Assembly (NCBI GenBank): GCA_020854265.1
Contig: JADZFU010000002.1
Location: forward strand, 1-64,000
Reading direction: 5' to 3'
DNA: 64,000 nt
Origin: Candidatus Uhrbacteria bacterium
GTDB taxonomy: Bacteria; Patescibacteriota; Patescibacteriia; 2-12-FULL-60-25
Position numbers and translations under genes: made by a program. Below are positions 47,534-55,689 of this stretch, piece by piece; positions within the stretch are counted from its first letter, which is position 1; every line of letters starts with the position of its first letter. The notes beneath the pieces were generated by a model. The model was not told where the DNA came from and made no database searches. It was given only the letters and a program-made list of their open reading frames with translations.

Positions 47534-50472
47534 AGCTTTTTGAACTCGCAAATATTTTTGAAATCGCAATATTTACACGTAAAGGGCTCGGGGGTCGGCT
47601 GGTAGTCCGACAAAGTGATGCTTTCCATGCGTTCTTGGACTTTGGATAAAAACGCTTCACGCTTTTCTTCTTTTAAAACGTCTACCTCAGCCTCGACCCA
47701 ATCGAGTACATAAACATACGCAAGACGGGCAACCGTAAGCCCCTTCTCCTCAAGCGCGATTTGGTAGAGATGGAGCTGTTCTTTAGCTTCTGCGTCGAGC
47801 TCGTCTTTGGCTGCGCCCGTTTTGTAATCGTACACGACAACGGAACCGTCCGGGAGTTTGTCGATACGGTCTACTTTTCCTTTAAGCGAATGGATGCCCA
47901 TGACGAGAGTGAACGGCATTTCGACGCCAAGAAAATCCGGGGCTTTCACCGCACAAGCATTCCAAAAATTTTTCACAGCCAATTTTCCTTTTTCTTTATA
48001 TTCATCGTGCCGCGTACGATTTTCATACCATTCGTCTATCCAGGCTTCTTCGAAAATATTGAGCGATTCTTCCAAGGTTACGCGGAATCCTCCCGCGGTT
48101 GCGGCAGGCGTTTCGGCCGCATCTCCAAACAGCGTCCCTTGCGAAGCACTGCCTCTCGCCAAATGCAATTGCACGATTTGCTGGTACGCATTGTGGACCG
48201 ATTGTCCGAAACTTTTTTGGTACGAACCAAACTTGGGAATGCGGTAAATATGCTCAAATTTATATTGGAGCGGACACTTTTTGAATGCCATGAGCTGGGT
48301 GAAACTGAAACGTTTTTTCAGCTCGTAATGGACGAGGTCGGCGCGTGCGTCCTCTTGCTGTTCGCGAATCTCCAGACGCCGTACGTCATCCACCAGCGGT
48401 CCGTCGAGAACAGGGACTTGGAGTCCTGCCTCGGTGAAAAACGCAGACGGTTTTTTTGGACGTGTTCCACCATAATGCGAAGCACCGCTCAAATAGAGAC
48501 GGTCTTTTGCCCGCGTGATCGCAACATAAAAAAGCCTGCGCTCTTCTTCTAGGTGCACATCCCCTTCCGGGAGCCGCTCTTGCACTAAACCGTCAGGCAA
48601 TGGAATAGCGTCGTTGCGGGCGCGCGTAGGAAAGCGCTGGTCGACGAGGGAGGCGACAAAAACGTACTTGAACTCCAATCCCTTGGCCGCATGCACGGTC
48701 ATTATTTTGACGAGCTCCGGACCAGCGTCAGGATCAAAATCAAGACCGCCTTCTTCTCCGGAATCCATCTCTAAGCGCAGCTCTTCCAAGAAACCGCGAA
48801 GAGACGGTCCTTGGGTTGAACGCTCGTACCGCTTGATGCGCTCGGCAAAACCGTTGAGATGTTGGATTGCTTCGCGCTTCTCGCGTTCCGGCAAGCGCAT
48901 GACTTGGGCGAGATAACCGGTTTTATCGAGCAGCAGCTGGAGCGTACGGAGCGGAGACTCGCGGCGCGCAGCTTCGGCCAAGCCTTCGAGATGCAGGACG
49001 ATTTTATCGCATTGCCGTACTCCGTCTTCGGAGACATGGGCGAGTTTGGCTTCTTTCAATGCCAGCCAAAGCGGCATCCCCTTACGATTGGCGTATTGGA
49101 GAAGCTCGGCCACGTCTTTTTGACCAATCGGATAGCATGCGAGATTTAATACGCGCCACATGGCTGACGACTCGTGGTATCCGTCGAGCAGGCTCAGGAG
49201 TGCAAATATATCGAGAACTGCAGGCTTCCCGTACAAACCGCGTAAAGCAAGAAACTGGAACGGCACTCCGCTCCGGTCAAATGTATGGACAAAGGGCTCG
49301 GCACCGTCATTGGAACGGACAAGCACGCAAAAATCGTTCCATGTCGCTTCAGGATCTTCTTTTTTTAGACGGAGTATTTCGTCGGCGACGGATTCTGCCT
49401 CATCCTCGACGGTTTTGCGCCAAATAACATTGACCGCTCCCCCCTCGCCCCGCATGGCGGTTAGCGCCTTGGACAGACCCGTATCTGCCAAACGGACTTC
49501 GAGACGATTCGGGTCATTCTTTTTGATGAAACCGTAGGCAGTATCAAGAATGGATTTGAACGAACGGTAATTCTCGGTGAGAGCGACGGTTTTGGCTTCG
49601 GGAAAGTCGTCCCTAAATTGGAGTATGTTGGCAAGCGATGCGCCGCGGAATTTATAGATAGCCTGGTCGTCATCACCAACAACGGTAATATTTTTGGTGG
49701 AACCGCTTAGCAGTTTGATCAGTTCGTATTGCGCCCAATTCGTGTCCTGAAATTCGTCGATCAAAAGATACTTGAATTGCTTGCGATACTGCTCGAGTAC
49801 AGCCGGACGCTCGCGAAGCAGGCGGAGCGTCTCGAGGATTAAATCATTCATGTCGAGACTCCCCTCCTCGCGCAGGATTTTTCGGTATGCAAAATAGGTA
49901 TCCGCAAGCTCCATAAGTCGTGCTCGCTCACCTGTTACAAACTCCGCATCTCCATCAAGAGCGGCGTTTTGCGCAAACTCGAGATACCGTTCCGGACTTA
50001 CGTCTTCGTCTTTGGCGCGCGAAAAGTGCTGGAGCAAGGCACGTAAAAATTTGACCGGATTGCCGAGCGGCTTGTAGTGGTTCAGCGGCAGTTCGTTGAT
50101 GCGGCGTTTGAGCAAAAGCCAGGCATCGGTATTGGTGAGCAGGCGGAATTTGTTGGGAAGTCCGATTTCAAGCGCGTGAGCCTCGAGCATGCGCTGGCAA
50201 AAACCATGGAAGGTCGAAATCCAAAAATCGTATGTACCGGTCGGGAGGAGCTTGAGTACGCGATCCTCCATCTCGCCTGCCGCTTTTTCGGTGAATGTGA
50301 GCGCGAGAATATTTTCCGTTGACATCCCTTCTTGCGCAAGCAAATGCGCATATCTGCGGGTGAGTACCGTGGTTTTGCCCGTACCTGCTCCGGCAACAAT
50401 CAAGAGCGGACCCGTATCATGGGTAACGGCCGCGGCTTGCGCTTGATTCAGGCCTTCAAACAAATCTGACAT
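47530..50472 (-). CDS. UvrD-like helicase fused to a RecB-type Fe-S nuclease
   Basis: 980 residues. Superfamily 1 helicase: Walker A AGAGTGKT (27-34), DEFQDTNW (motif II), GDDDQAIYKFRGA, TVHAAKGLEF (motif V) and ITRAKDRLYLSGA (motif VI). The C-terminal 250 residues are a PD-(D/E)xK nuclease (VDRIDKLPDGSVVVYDYKTG) with C966, C969 and C975 plus an upstream Cys (AFKKCPLQY), the four-cysteine Fe-S arrangement of AddB/Cas4. It likely processes DNA ends in recombination. Followed by DUF721. Confidence 0.9.
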   Translation of the reverse strand: MSDLFEGLNQAQAAAVTHDTGPLLIVAGAGTGKTTVLTRRYAHLLAQEGMSTENILALTFTEKAAGEMEDRVLKLLPTGTYDFWISTFHGFCQRMLEAHALEIGLPNKFRLLTNTDAWLLLKRRINELPLNHYKPLGNPVKFLRALLQHFSRAKDEDVSPERYLEFAQNAALDGDAEFVTGERARLMELADTYFAYRKILREEGSLDMNDLILETLRLLRERPAVLEQYRKQFKYLLIDEFQDTNWAQYELIKLLSGSTKNITVVGDDDQAIYKFRGASLANILQFRDDFPEAKTVALTENYRSFKSILDTAYGFIKKNDPNRLEVRLADTGLSKALTAMRGEGGAVNVIWRKTVEDEAESVADEILRLKKEDPEATWNDFCVLVRSNDGAEPFVHTFDRSGVPFQFLALRGLYGKPAVLDIFALLSLLDGYHESSAMWRVLNLACYPIGQKDVAELLQYANRKGMPLWLALKEAKLAHVSEDGVRQCDKIVLHLEGLAEAARRESPLRTLQLLLDKTGYLAQVMRLPEREKREAIQHLNGFAERIKRYERSTQGPSLRGFLEELRLEMDSGEEGGLDFDPDAGPELVKIMTVHAAKGLEFKYVFVASLVDQRFPTRARNDAIPLPDGLVQERLPEGDVHLEEERRLFYVAITRAKDRLYLSGASHYGGTRPKKPSAFFTEAGLQVPVLDGPLVDDVRRLEIREQQEDARADLVHYELKKRFSFTQLMAFKKCPLQYKFEHIYRIPKFGSYQKSFGQSVHNAYQQIVQLHLARGSASQGTLFGDAAETPAATAGGFRVTLEESLNIFEEAWIDEWYENRTRHDEYKEKGKLAVKNFWNACAVKAPDFLGVEMPFTLVMGIHSLKGKVDRIDKLPDGSVVVYDYKTGAAKDELDAEAKEQLHLYQIALEEKGLTVARLAYVYVLDWVEAEVDVLKEEKREAFLSKVQERMESITLSDYQPTPEPFTCKYCDFKNICEFKKL

Positions 50473-50481
50473 GCCCTATTT

Positions 50482-51537
50482 TTATCCGCGTTGCCGTATC
50501 TTGTCCATCAAATCCAGATAGAACTTTACATTGACCATGGTCGCCAAACGCTGGCCGAGCATTTCATCAACCGTGAAGAGGTGGCGCAAATATCCCATGG
50601 TGTACCGCGAGAGCTCCGGACCTTCGCCGATTGGCTCTTTGGACATTTTCCATTTTTCATTCGTTATTTGTACGGTTTCGTAGAAATCCGGACGGGACAG
50701 GTCATCGTGTATGAACCGGTACAACTGGCCGTGGCGGGCATTGCGGGTCGGAAGCACGCAATCAAACATGTCTATCCCCCGTTCCACATAGCCGACAATT
50801 TCGTGCGGCTTGGCACCTCCCATGAAGTAGCGTGGTTTATCCTTGGGGAGAATGGGATCCAGCGCTTCCAAAACTTTGCACGCCTCCTCGAATGGTTCTC
50901 CGACGGATAAACCGCCGATGGCATACCCGTCGAAACCGATATCGATCAATTCTTGTGCCGAACGCTTGCGAAGTTCGATATCCGTTCCGCCTTGGACAAT
51001 GCCAAATAGGAGCGCTCCGGGATTGATCGAGTCTTCGCGCGTCTTTTCGAATTCATTTTTGGACCGCTTTGCCCATTCCGTGGTGAGCGCGAGAGCGGTT
51101 TCAAGATCTTCCCGTTTGGCAGGCAGCTCGGTGCACACATCAAGAACCATGCAAATATCCGAACCGATGGTTCTCTGGATCTGCATGCAGAGCTCGGGCG
51201 TGAGCATCATTTTGGCGCCGTCGATATGGGATTGGAACTGCACGCCTTCGGGTGTCAGCTTGCGCAAACCGGATAGGGAAAAAACCTGGAAGCCGCCAGA
51301 ATCGGTGAGAATGGCGCCATTCCAGTCCATGAATTTGTGGAGGCCGCCCATTTCTTTCATGACATCCATGCCAGGACGAAGCCATAAATGATACGTATTC
51401 GAAAGCAGAATCGGAGAACCAAGATGCTCGATATCAAAAGACGAGAGGGTTTTTACCGCACCGCGCGTGGCGATCGGCATAAAAAATGGCGTTGCCAAGT
51501 CGCCATGCGGCGTATGAATGACCATTTTACGCTTCAT
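50482..51537 (-). CDS. tgt: tRNA-guanine transglycosylase, zinc cysteines missing
   Basis: 351 residues. Catalytic Asp in LTDSGGFQVFSL, nucleophile Asp in FDCVLPTRNARHG, and the other core motifs of Tgt (GGLSVGEP, YFMGGAKPHEIVGYVERGIDMFD). In E. coli the zinc site is CxCxxC followed by a His in LHHL; here the aligned stretch reads GEGPELSRYTMGYLRHL, with no Cys and only the His kept. Exchanges guanine for preQ1 (or a related base) in tRNA anticodons. Overlaps the VTT gene by four bases. Confidence 0.92.
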   Translation of the reverse strand: MKRKMVIHTPHGDLATPFFMPIATRGAVKTLSSFDIEHLGSPILLSNTYHLWLRPGMDVMKEMGGLHKFMDWNGAILTDSGGFQVFSLSGLRKLTPEGVQFQSHIDGAKMMLTPELCMQIQRTIGSDICMVLDVCTELPAKREDLETALALTTEWAKRSKNEFEKTREDSINPGALLFGIVQGGTDIELRKRSAQELIDIGFDGYAIGGLSVGEPFEEACKVLEALDPILPKDKPRYFMGGAKPHEIVGYVERGIDMFDCVLPTRNARHGQLYRFIHDDLSRPDFYETVQITNEKWKMSKEPIGEGPELSRYTMGYLRHLFTVDEMLGQRLATMVNVKFYLDLMDKIRQRG

Positions 51538-52232
51538 AATTTTACGATGGTACCAGGCTCGACTTCTTTGAAGAGCGTTTTCTTCGCCCAGTTGGAACGC
51601 TTAATAGCCCAGGCAATCCCGAGCGTGATGCTCATGAGTACGATGAATAGCGCCCAGGCACGCGGCTCGCCAAAGGCTTCGCCGAGTACGGCAAATGTCA
51701 CGGCGCCCGGTATGGTTCCAAGGAATGATCCAAGGGCATATTGGCGGTAGGTCATGCGCGTCATGCCGGCGCCAATCGACACAAAATCGAATGGGAAAAA
51801 GAGCAAGCGCATGGCCATGGTCGAGATAAAGCCCTGTTCCGTAAGTACATCGTCATACTTTTTGACCCAGCCGCGTTCGTTCTCGCTCACAAAATGACGG
51901 CCGAGATATCGTCCAAAAAAGAAACTGACGGCGGCAGAAATATTCAGTCCAATGACAACTACGGCCGATCCGACCAAAGGACCAAACAGAGCGCCGCTGA
52001 TGACATTCAGTCCGGATGTCGCAAACGGGATTATGGTTTGGGCAGTAAAGACCATAATCATGATAAACGGCCCCCATGCGCCGGCGTCTTCGACATCCTC
52101 TTTAATCATGCCGGGCAGATCACGGACCGAGATATCATTTACATGCAAGAACGCGTACACGCTGATGATTACCACGATATAAAAAACCAAAACCAGAAGC
52201 TTCAGGAAGTGGGCGCGTTCAATCCGCTGCAT
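51534..52232 (-). CDS. TVP38/TMEM64 (VTT) family membrane protein
   Basis: 232 residues from the ATG at 52232; an upstream in-frame start at 52280 would overlap the previous gene. Five or six membrane segments with the VTT core (FATSGLNVISGALFGPLVGSAVVVIG, then RLLFFPFDFVSIGAGMTRM). Related to DedA-type lipid carriers or scramblases; precise role unknown. Confidence 0.82.
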   Translation of the reverse strand: MQRIERAHFLKLLVLVFYIVVIISVYAFLHVNDISVRDLPGMIKEDVEDAGAWGPFIMIMVFTAQTIIPFATSGLNVISGALFGPLVGSAVVVIGLNISAAVSFFFGRYLGRHFVSENERGWVKKYDDVLTEQGFISTMAMRLLFFPFDFVSIGAGMTRMTYRQYALGSFLGTIPGAVTFAVLGEAFGEPRAWALFIVLMSITLGIAWAIKRSNWAKKTLFKEVEPGTIVKL

Positions 52233-52237
52233 ATCCC

Positions 52238-53809
52238 CTATTGTAACTGTTCTTTCTTTTCTTTCATAAATGCCGACCATTCTTCCAGCAGGTTGAGGAA
52301 TATTTTGAATGGCGCTTCGAAAATGAAGTCAAAAAAGAAGACAAAGACATTAAACTGGGAAATCGTTTCCGAGAGATAGCGCCCGGCGCGCAAAATCGGA
52401 ATCGAAAAGAAGTCCATGAATATCCCGACAAGGCTTTCCGGACGCTCAACCGCCACAAACTCGCGCGTCACACTGCGAAGCCGGAATGCGAAAAAACTCA
52501 CGACACACAAGAAGAACACGAAGATCAGCGAGCTGATCCATGTGAAGTGGACTTGGTCGAGCAGGAAGAAGACCAGGCCGAAGGTAACGACAAATGCGAA
52601 CAAGTAGGCCGATGTCAGAAAAAGCCAGCCCCAAAAACCGTTCTTTTTTGGCAAACGAACCTCGCGTCCCTTAGGTCCTTCGGGAGACAGGAGCTCGTCT
52701 ACTCCTTGCTTGATCCGCTTCACGTTATCTTTAGACGGAGGACGGATAAGTATACCGACCAAAAGCATCAATATTGGCGGGAAAATGACATTCACCGCAA
52801 GCGGGATGCGGTGGATCTCCCGGTATACGGCAAGTTCGGACGGAACTTCCATCAAAATTGCCACGAGCATCTTGGTCACAAACAAATAAATCATGGCGCG
52901 AACGGTTCCGCGGCGGAGCTTTGCTTTCGATTCAAGAATGCGGCGTTCGGCAATACGCTCGACCGCAGCATGCAGCTTTGCCGGATCGTTCATGAGCGCC
53001 TCGGCTTTGGAAGGATCCTCCAATAAAGCCGTACGCAGGATATTCAATGAGATAGACCAAGGCTTGATTGCCGCTTGGAATTTTGGTGCGAGCGGATGGC
53101 GAAGAGCGGCATATACGCGCGGTTCAAGACCGGCCATGGCAACGGCCATGTCGGTTGGCGACTCTACCCACTCCTCGGGACGCATCCAAGCAGGTTCATA
53201 GGCACGGAGCAGCTTGAAACCGATCATGTCGGCATCGGCCTTGATGAGCATGCGGTGGCAGGCAACGTATACCTGTAAACGGCGCTCGGTCTCGTCCAAC
53301 TCCCCATCTTTAATGGTGATACGTTCGCACAATTGCTCGAATAGGAAGTTGACGAACGCTTTTGGCTGGGAATGATCGTCAAGGACTTCTTCCATTTCTG
53401 CGGAGATGATGCCGAGCAGCCACGAGTCATAACGCTCATTGCCGACATGCACGCGTTTCACCGCGAGATACTTATGGATGACCTTGGCTGCTTCCTGAAT
53501 TTTCGTGTCAGGTAGAAACCCGTTCGGGAAATACCGTGCGGCAACCAGCTCGCGCAGGAGCTGGGTTGCGATTTCCTCAGGCTGGCTTTCGAGCGATAAA
53601 TGGCGTTTCAGGATGCGGTAGATTGCCGCTTTGCGTAAAAGGTGGTCGTCTTGGTAGTCGACGGCATTGCGAATGCGCTCGTACAGAACGGCAAAACGGC
53701 TCACCGCAGCGTGAACGGTAATACGCGACGTATCCGGTACATCTACCGGCTTTGGCGACTGGACTGCCTTGGCCAAATACGATGTTTTTGCGAGCGCGTA
53801 AGACCCCAT
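52238..53809 (-). CDS. Large membrane protein of unknown function
   Basis: 523 residues from the ATG at 53809. TGGACA (53850-53845) / TACGCT (53827-53822) places transcription start about five bases before this ATG, so the longer TTG-initiated frame to 53863 is not used. The N-terminal 290 residues are soluble and helical; then membrane segments near residues 305-325, 340-360, 395-420 and 425-445, and an amphipathic hydrophobic C-terminus. It resembles LETM1-like proteins only in topology; no family assigned. Confidence 0.65.
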   Translation of the reverse strand: MGSYALAKTSYLAKAVQSPKPVDVPDTSRITVHAAVSRFAVLYERIRNAVDYQDDHLLRKAAIYRILKRHLSLESQPEEIATQLLRELVAARYFPNGFLPDTKIQEAAKVIHKYLAVKRVHVGNERYDSWLLGIISAEMEEVLDDHSQPKAFVNFLFEQLCERITIKDGELDETERRLQVYVACHRMLIKADADMIGFKLLRAYEPAWMRPEEWVESPTDMAVAMAGLEPRVYAALRHPLAPKFQAAIKPWSISLNILRTALLEDPSKAEALMNDPAKLHAAVERIAERRILESKAKLRRGTVRAMIYLFVTKMLVAILMEVPSELAVYREIHRIPLAVNVIFPPILMLLVGILIRPPSKDNVKRIKQGVDELLSPEGPKGREVRLPKKNGFWGWLFLTSAYLFAFVVTFGLVFFLLDQVHFTWISSLIFVFFLCVVSFFAFRLRSVTREFVAVERPESLVGIFMDFFSIPILRAGRYLSETISQFNVFVFFFDFIFEAPFKIFLNLLEEWSAFMKEKKEQLQ

Positions 53810-53861
53810 AATGAGACTCGTAGCGTAGATTAAAATACATATTTTGTCCAGCCTAAGACGC

Positions 53862-53890
53862 AAAAATACCGCTTATTCTGCGGTATTTTT
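53862..53890 (-). terminator. Terminator of the tRNA transcript
   Basis: AAAAATACCGC (53862-53872) / GCGGTATTTTT (53880-53890), directly after the CCA end of tRNA-Val on minus. Confidence 0.8.
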
Positions 53891-53892
53891 CA

Positions 53893-53969
53893 TGGTGGAC
53901 GCCGAGGGATTCGAACCCCCGACCCTCTCGGTGTAAACGAGATGCTCTAACCAACTGAGCTAGGCGTCC
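53893..53969 (-). tRNA. tRNA-Val(UAC)
   Basis: Cloverleaf: acceptor GGACGCC/GGCGTCC, D arm with AGCTCAGTTGGTTAGAGC, anticodon stem TCTCG/CGAGA with loop TTTACAC (anticodon UAC), T arm GGGGGTTCGAATCCCTC-type, and an encoded CCA (53893-53895). Confidence 0.95.
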
Positions 53970-53990
53970 GGGGATCAGTTCAAGAACGTA

Positions 53991-54077
53991 TGGTGCGGCG
54001 AGAGAGACTTGAACTCTCATGACCTTGCGGTCGCCACCCCCTCAAAGTGGTGCGTCTACCAGTTTCGCCACCGCCGC
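53991..54077 (-). tRNA. tRNA-Leu(GAG)
   Basis: Acceptor GCGGCGG/TCGCCGC, D arm TGGCGAAACTGGTAGACGCA, anticodon stem CCACT/GGTGG with loop TTGAGGG (anticodon GAG), long variable arm CGACCGCAAGGTCAT, T arm with TTCAAGT, encoded CCA (53991-53993). Twenty-one bases upstream of tRNA-Val. Confidence 0.95.
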
Positions 54078-54129
54078 CCCATCCGTTCTCGAACGTTTTT
54101 AGCGGGCAGAGCGTACCAAAAACATCTCA

Positions 54130-54879
54130 TCACCGCAAGCCCTCTTTCCCGCGCCTGCCGGTGATAAATCGGAGCTTGGCCGGTACGGCTTCGATCTTGA
54201 ATGAAAACCCGTTCAGCACCTGTCCGTCCACGATTGCATCCACAGGCTGGGTCGAGCTGATCGAGCCATGCGTAAGCAGAAGGCGGGTTTCCGGAATGGG
54301 TTTTTTATTCATGGACCATCGGCTCTTTTGTCCTTCGACAATCACGGATGCCTCGAGCTTTCCATCTTTACAATTGCCGGTTGATGACAAGTTTTGGATA
54401 CGGATCGAACCACCAGCGGCGGGCTGTATCCGAAATCTTCCTTCGACATCTAGCGTTGCATCGGTTGCGGGGAGAATGGCTTCCGTCAAAAAATATCGAT
54501 CGCCGAAACGCCCGACATCCAGCGTTTCAACAAAGCGCGCTCCGATGGTGTCGACGGAGGCGAGTCCGATAGGGATGCCGAGCCAATTGGCGATTTTGGA
54601 GGTCTTGGTGAGCGGGACAAACCCGATCGTCACATCAAGCTCGGGTAAAAACCACATCAGTTTTTCAACAGTTCGGTCATCGCCGACGAGTACCAAATTT
54701 TTCGCTCCTCCCCTCACTAAGTCCTGTGCTTGGTCTTTGGCATGGCGAAAGAGCGCGGTTCGTGCGACGCGTCCGTTTATCCCGCGCTGAGCCAGTTCCG
54801 CTTCGAGCCTCGATATCTCCCGCTCGTAACGGCGGTCATTCAGAAATTCGTCGTAGAGATAGGCGTACGCCGGGTTCAC
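54130..54879 (-). CDS. Diacylglycerol kinase-like protein with altered motif
   Basis: 249 residues. The stretch GGAKNLVLVGDDRTVEKLMWFLPELDVTIGFVPLTKTSKIANWLGIPIG follows the layout of DAGK/NAD-kinase catalytic domains (GGDGT... then LPLGTGNDFAR), but the GGDGT loop is VGDDRT and the second loop lacks GTGN. Substrate phosphorylation is therefore doubtful; it may bind lipid or nucleotide without catalysis. The C-terminal half matches the beta-rich second domain of lipid kinases. Next to bactofilin. Confidence 0.6.
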   Translation of the reverse strand: MNPAYAYLYDEFLNDRRYEREISRLEAELAQRGINGRVARTALFRHAKDQAQDLVRGGAKNLVLVGDDRTVEKLMWFLPELDVTIGFVPLTKTSKIANWLGIPIGLASVDTIGARFVETLDVGRFGDRYFLTEAILPATDATLDVEGRFRIQPAAGGSIRIQNLSSTGNCKDGKLEASVIVEGQKSRWSMNKKPIPETRLLLTHGSISSTQPVDAIVDGQVLNGFSFKIEAVPAKLRFITGRRGKEGLR

Positions 54880-54880
54880 A

Positions 54881-55297
54881 TTAGGCTGATTGCGTCTTTC
54901 CGCCGATAGAGAGCTTGCCGTCTATGCGGGCTCCAGACTCGACTGAGAGCGTTTCCGAAACAAGATCGCCTTTGATGCGCGCGGTTGATTTAAGATCGAT
55001 CCGCTTATCGGCCGTAAGATTGCCCTCGACCGTTCCGGAAACAATAGCCGAACCTGCTTTCACATCGGCATGAATAACGGCCTCGGTACCGACCGTTAGC
55101 TGACCGGTCGCGGACAGACTTCCTTTGACTTCGCCATCGATTACGACATCTCCGTCACTCCCAAAATCACCGTCGACTTTGACGCCTTTGGCAATAATTG
55201 TGGCGGCAGGGCGTGAAGGCGCCGATGCAAGCGGCACATATGCCGGGACGGCTGTATCGCTCTTGTCCGAGTCTCTTGGCGTAGAAAATAAAGCCAT
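54881..55297 (-). CDS. Bactofilin
   Basis: 138 residues. Proline/Ala-rich N-terminus (1-33), then the right-handed beta-helix of DUF583 with repeated VxGDxxxxGxVxIxGxVxG turns (about 38-130) and a short tail. Polymer-forming cytoskeletal protein used in cell shape or placement of wall enzymes. A very short leader: TAAGGT at 55317-55312. Confidence 0.9.
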   Translation of the reverse strand: MALFSTPRDSDKSDTAVPAYVPLASAPSRPAATIIAKGVKVDGDFGSDGDVVIDGEVKGSLSATGQLTVGTEAVIHADVKAGSAIVSGTVEGNLTADKRIDLKSTARIKGDLVSETLSVESGARIDGKLSIGGKTQSA

Positions 55298-55311
55298 ATT
55301 GATTAGACCAG

Positions 55312-55340
55312 ACCTTACAAAACGCGCAGGCCTAGGTCAA
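55312..55340 (-). promoter_or_regulatory. Bactofilin promoter fused to a terminator U-tract
   Basis: TTGACC (55340-55335), 17 bases, TAAGGT (55317-55312). The TT of the -35 is the end of the TTTTTT of the preceding terminator on minus. Confidence 0.65.
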
Positions 55341-55372
55341 AAAAGCCCCGCACTCCTGCGAGCACGGGGCTT
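55335..55372 (-). terminator. Terminator of the 55668 gene
   Basis: AGCCCCG/CGGGGCT stem (arms 55365-55371 and 55344-55350 on minus), then TTTTTT. Confidence 0.75.
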
Positions 55373-55668
55373 TAACCGTTGTAGATAAGAGTCACGTAGA
55401 CATACGTCGCCAAGCACCAAGCAAGCTTGCAAGGCCAAACGAGCGCCAGCAGAAGGACGTACAGTACCGTCCAGAACCGTCCGCCTTCGACCGCAAGGCC
55501 GCAGAGCGTATTCGGATACATGCCGATATCCTTCTCGTGCCATGTCCACGGGAACATGAGACGGGCCAGGAATGAAGATGAGTCGCGCTTGTGCCAGGCG
55601 CGAAGCGAAAGAACGGCGACCAGCACGCCGATGAGCGGATATGCCAAACCCAACCAAACAAAGGGCAT
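55372..55668 (-). CDS. Small membrane protein (cassette)
   Basis: 98 residues from the ATG after GGAGG. Two hydrophobic regions (about 3-22 and 64-95), Trp-rich between. Inserted between argS and bactofilin with its own terminator; a cassette by its strong ribosome site and C-ending codons. Function unknown. Confidence 0.6.
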   Translation of the reverse strand: MPFVWLGLAYPLIGVLVAVLSLRAWHKRDSSSFLARLMFPWTWHEKDIGMYPNTLCGLAVEGGRFWTVLYVLLLALVWPCKLAWCLATYVYVTLIYNG

Positions 55669-55689
55669 TTTTCCTCCGTCCCCTCCTTA

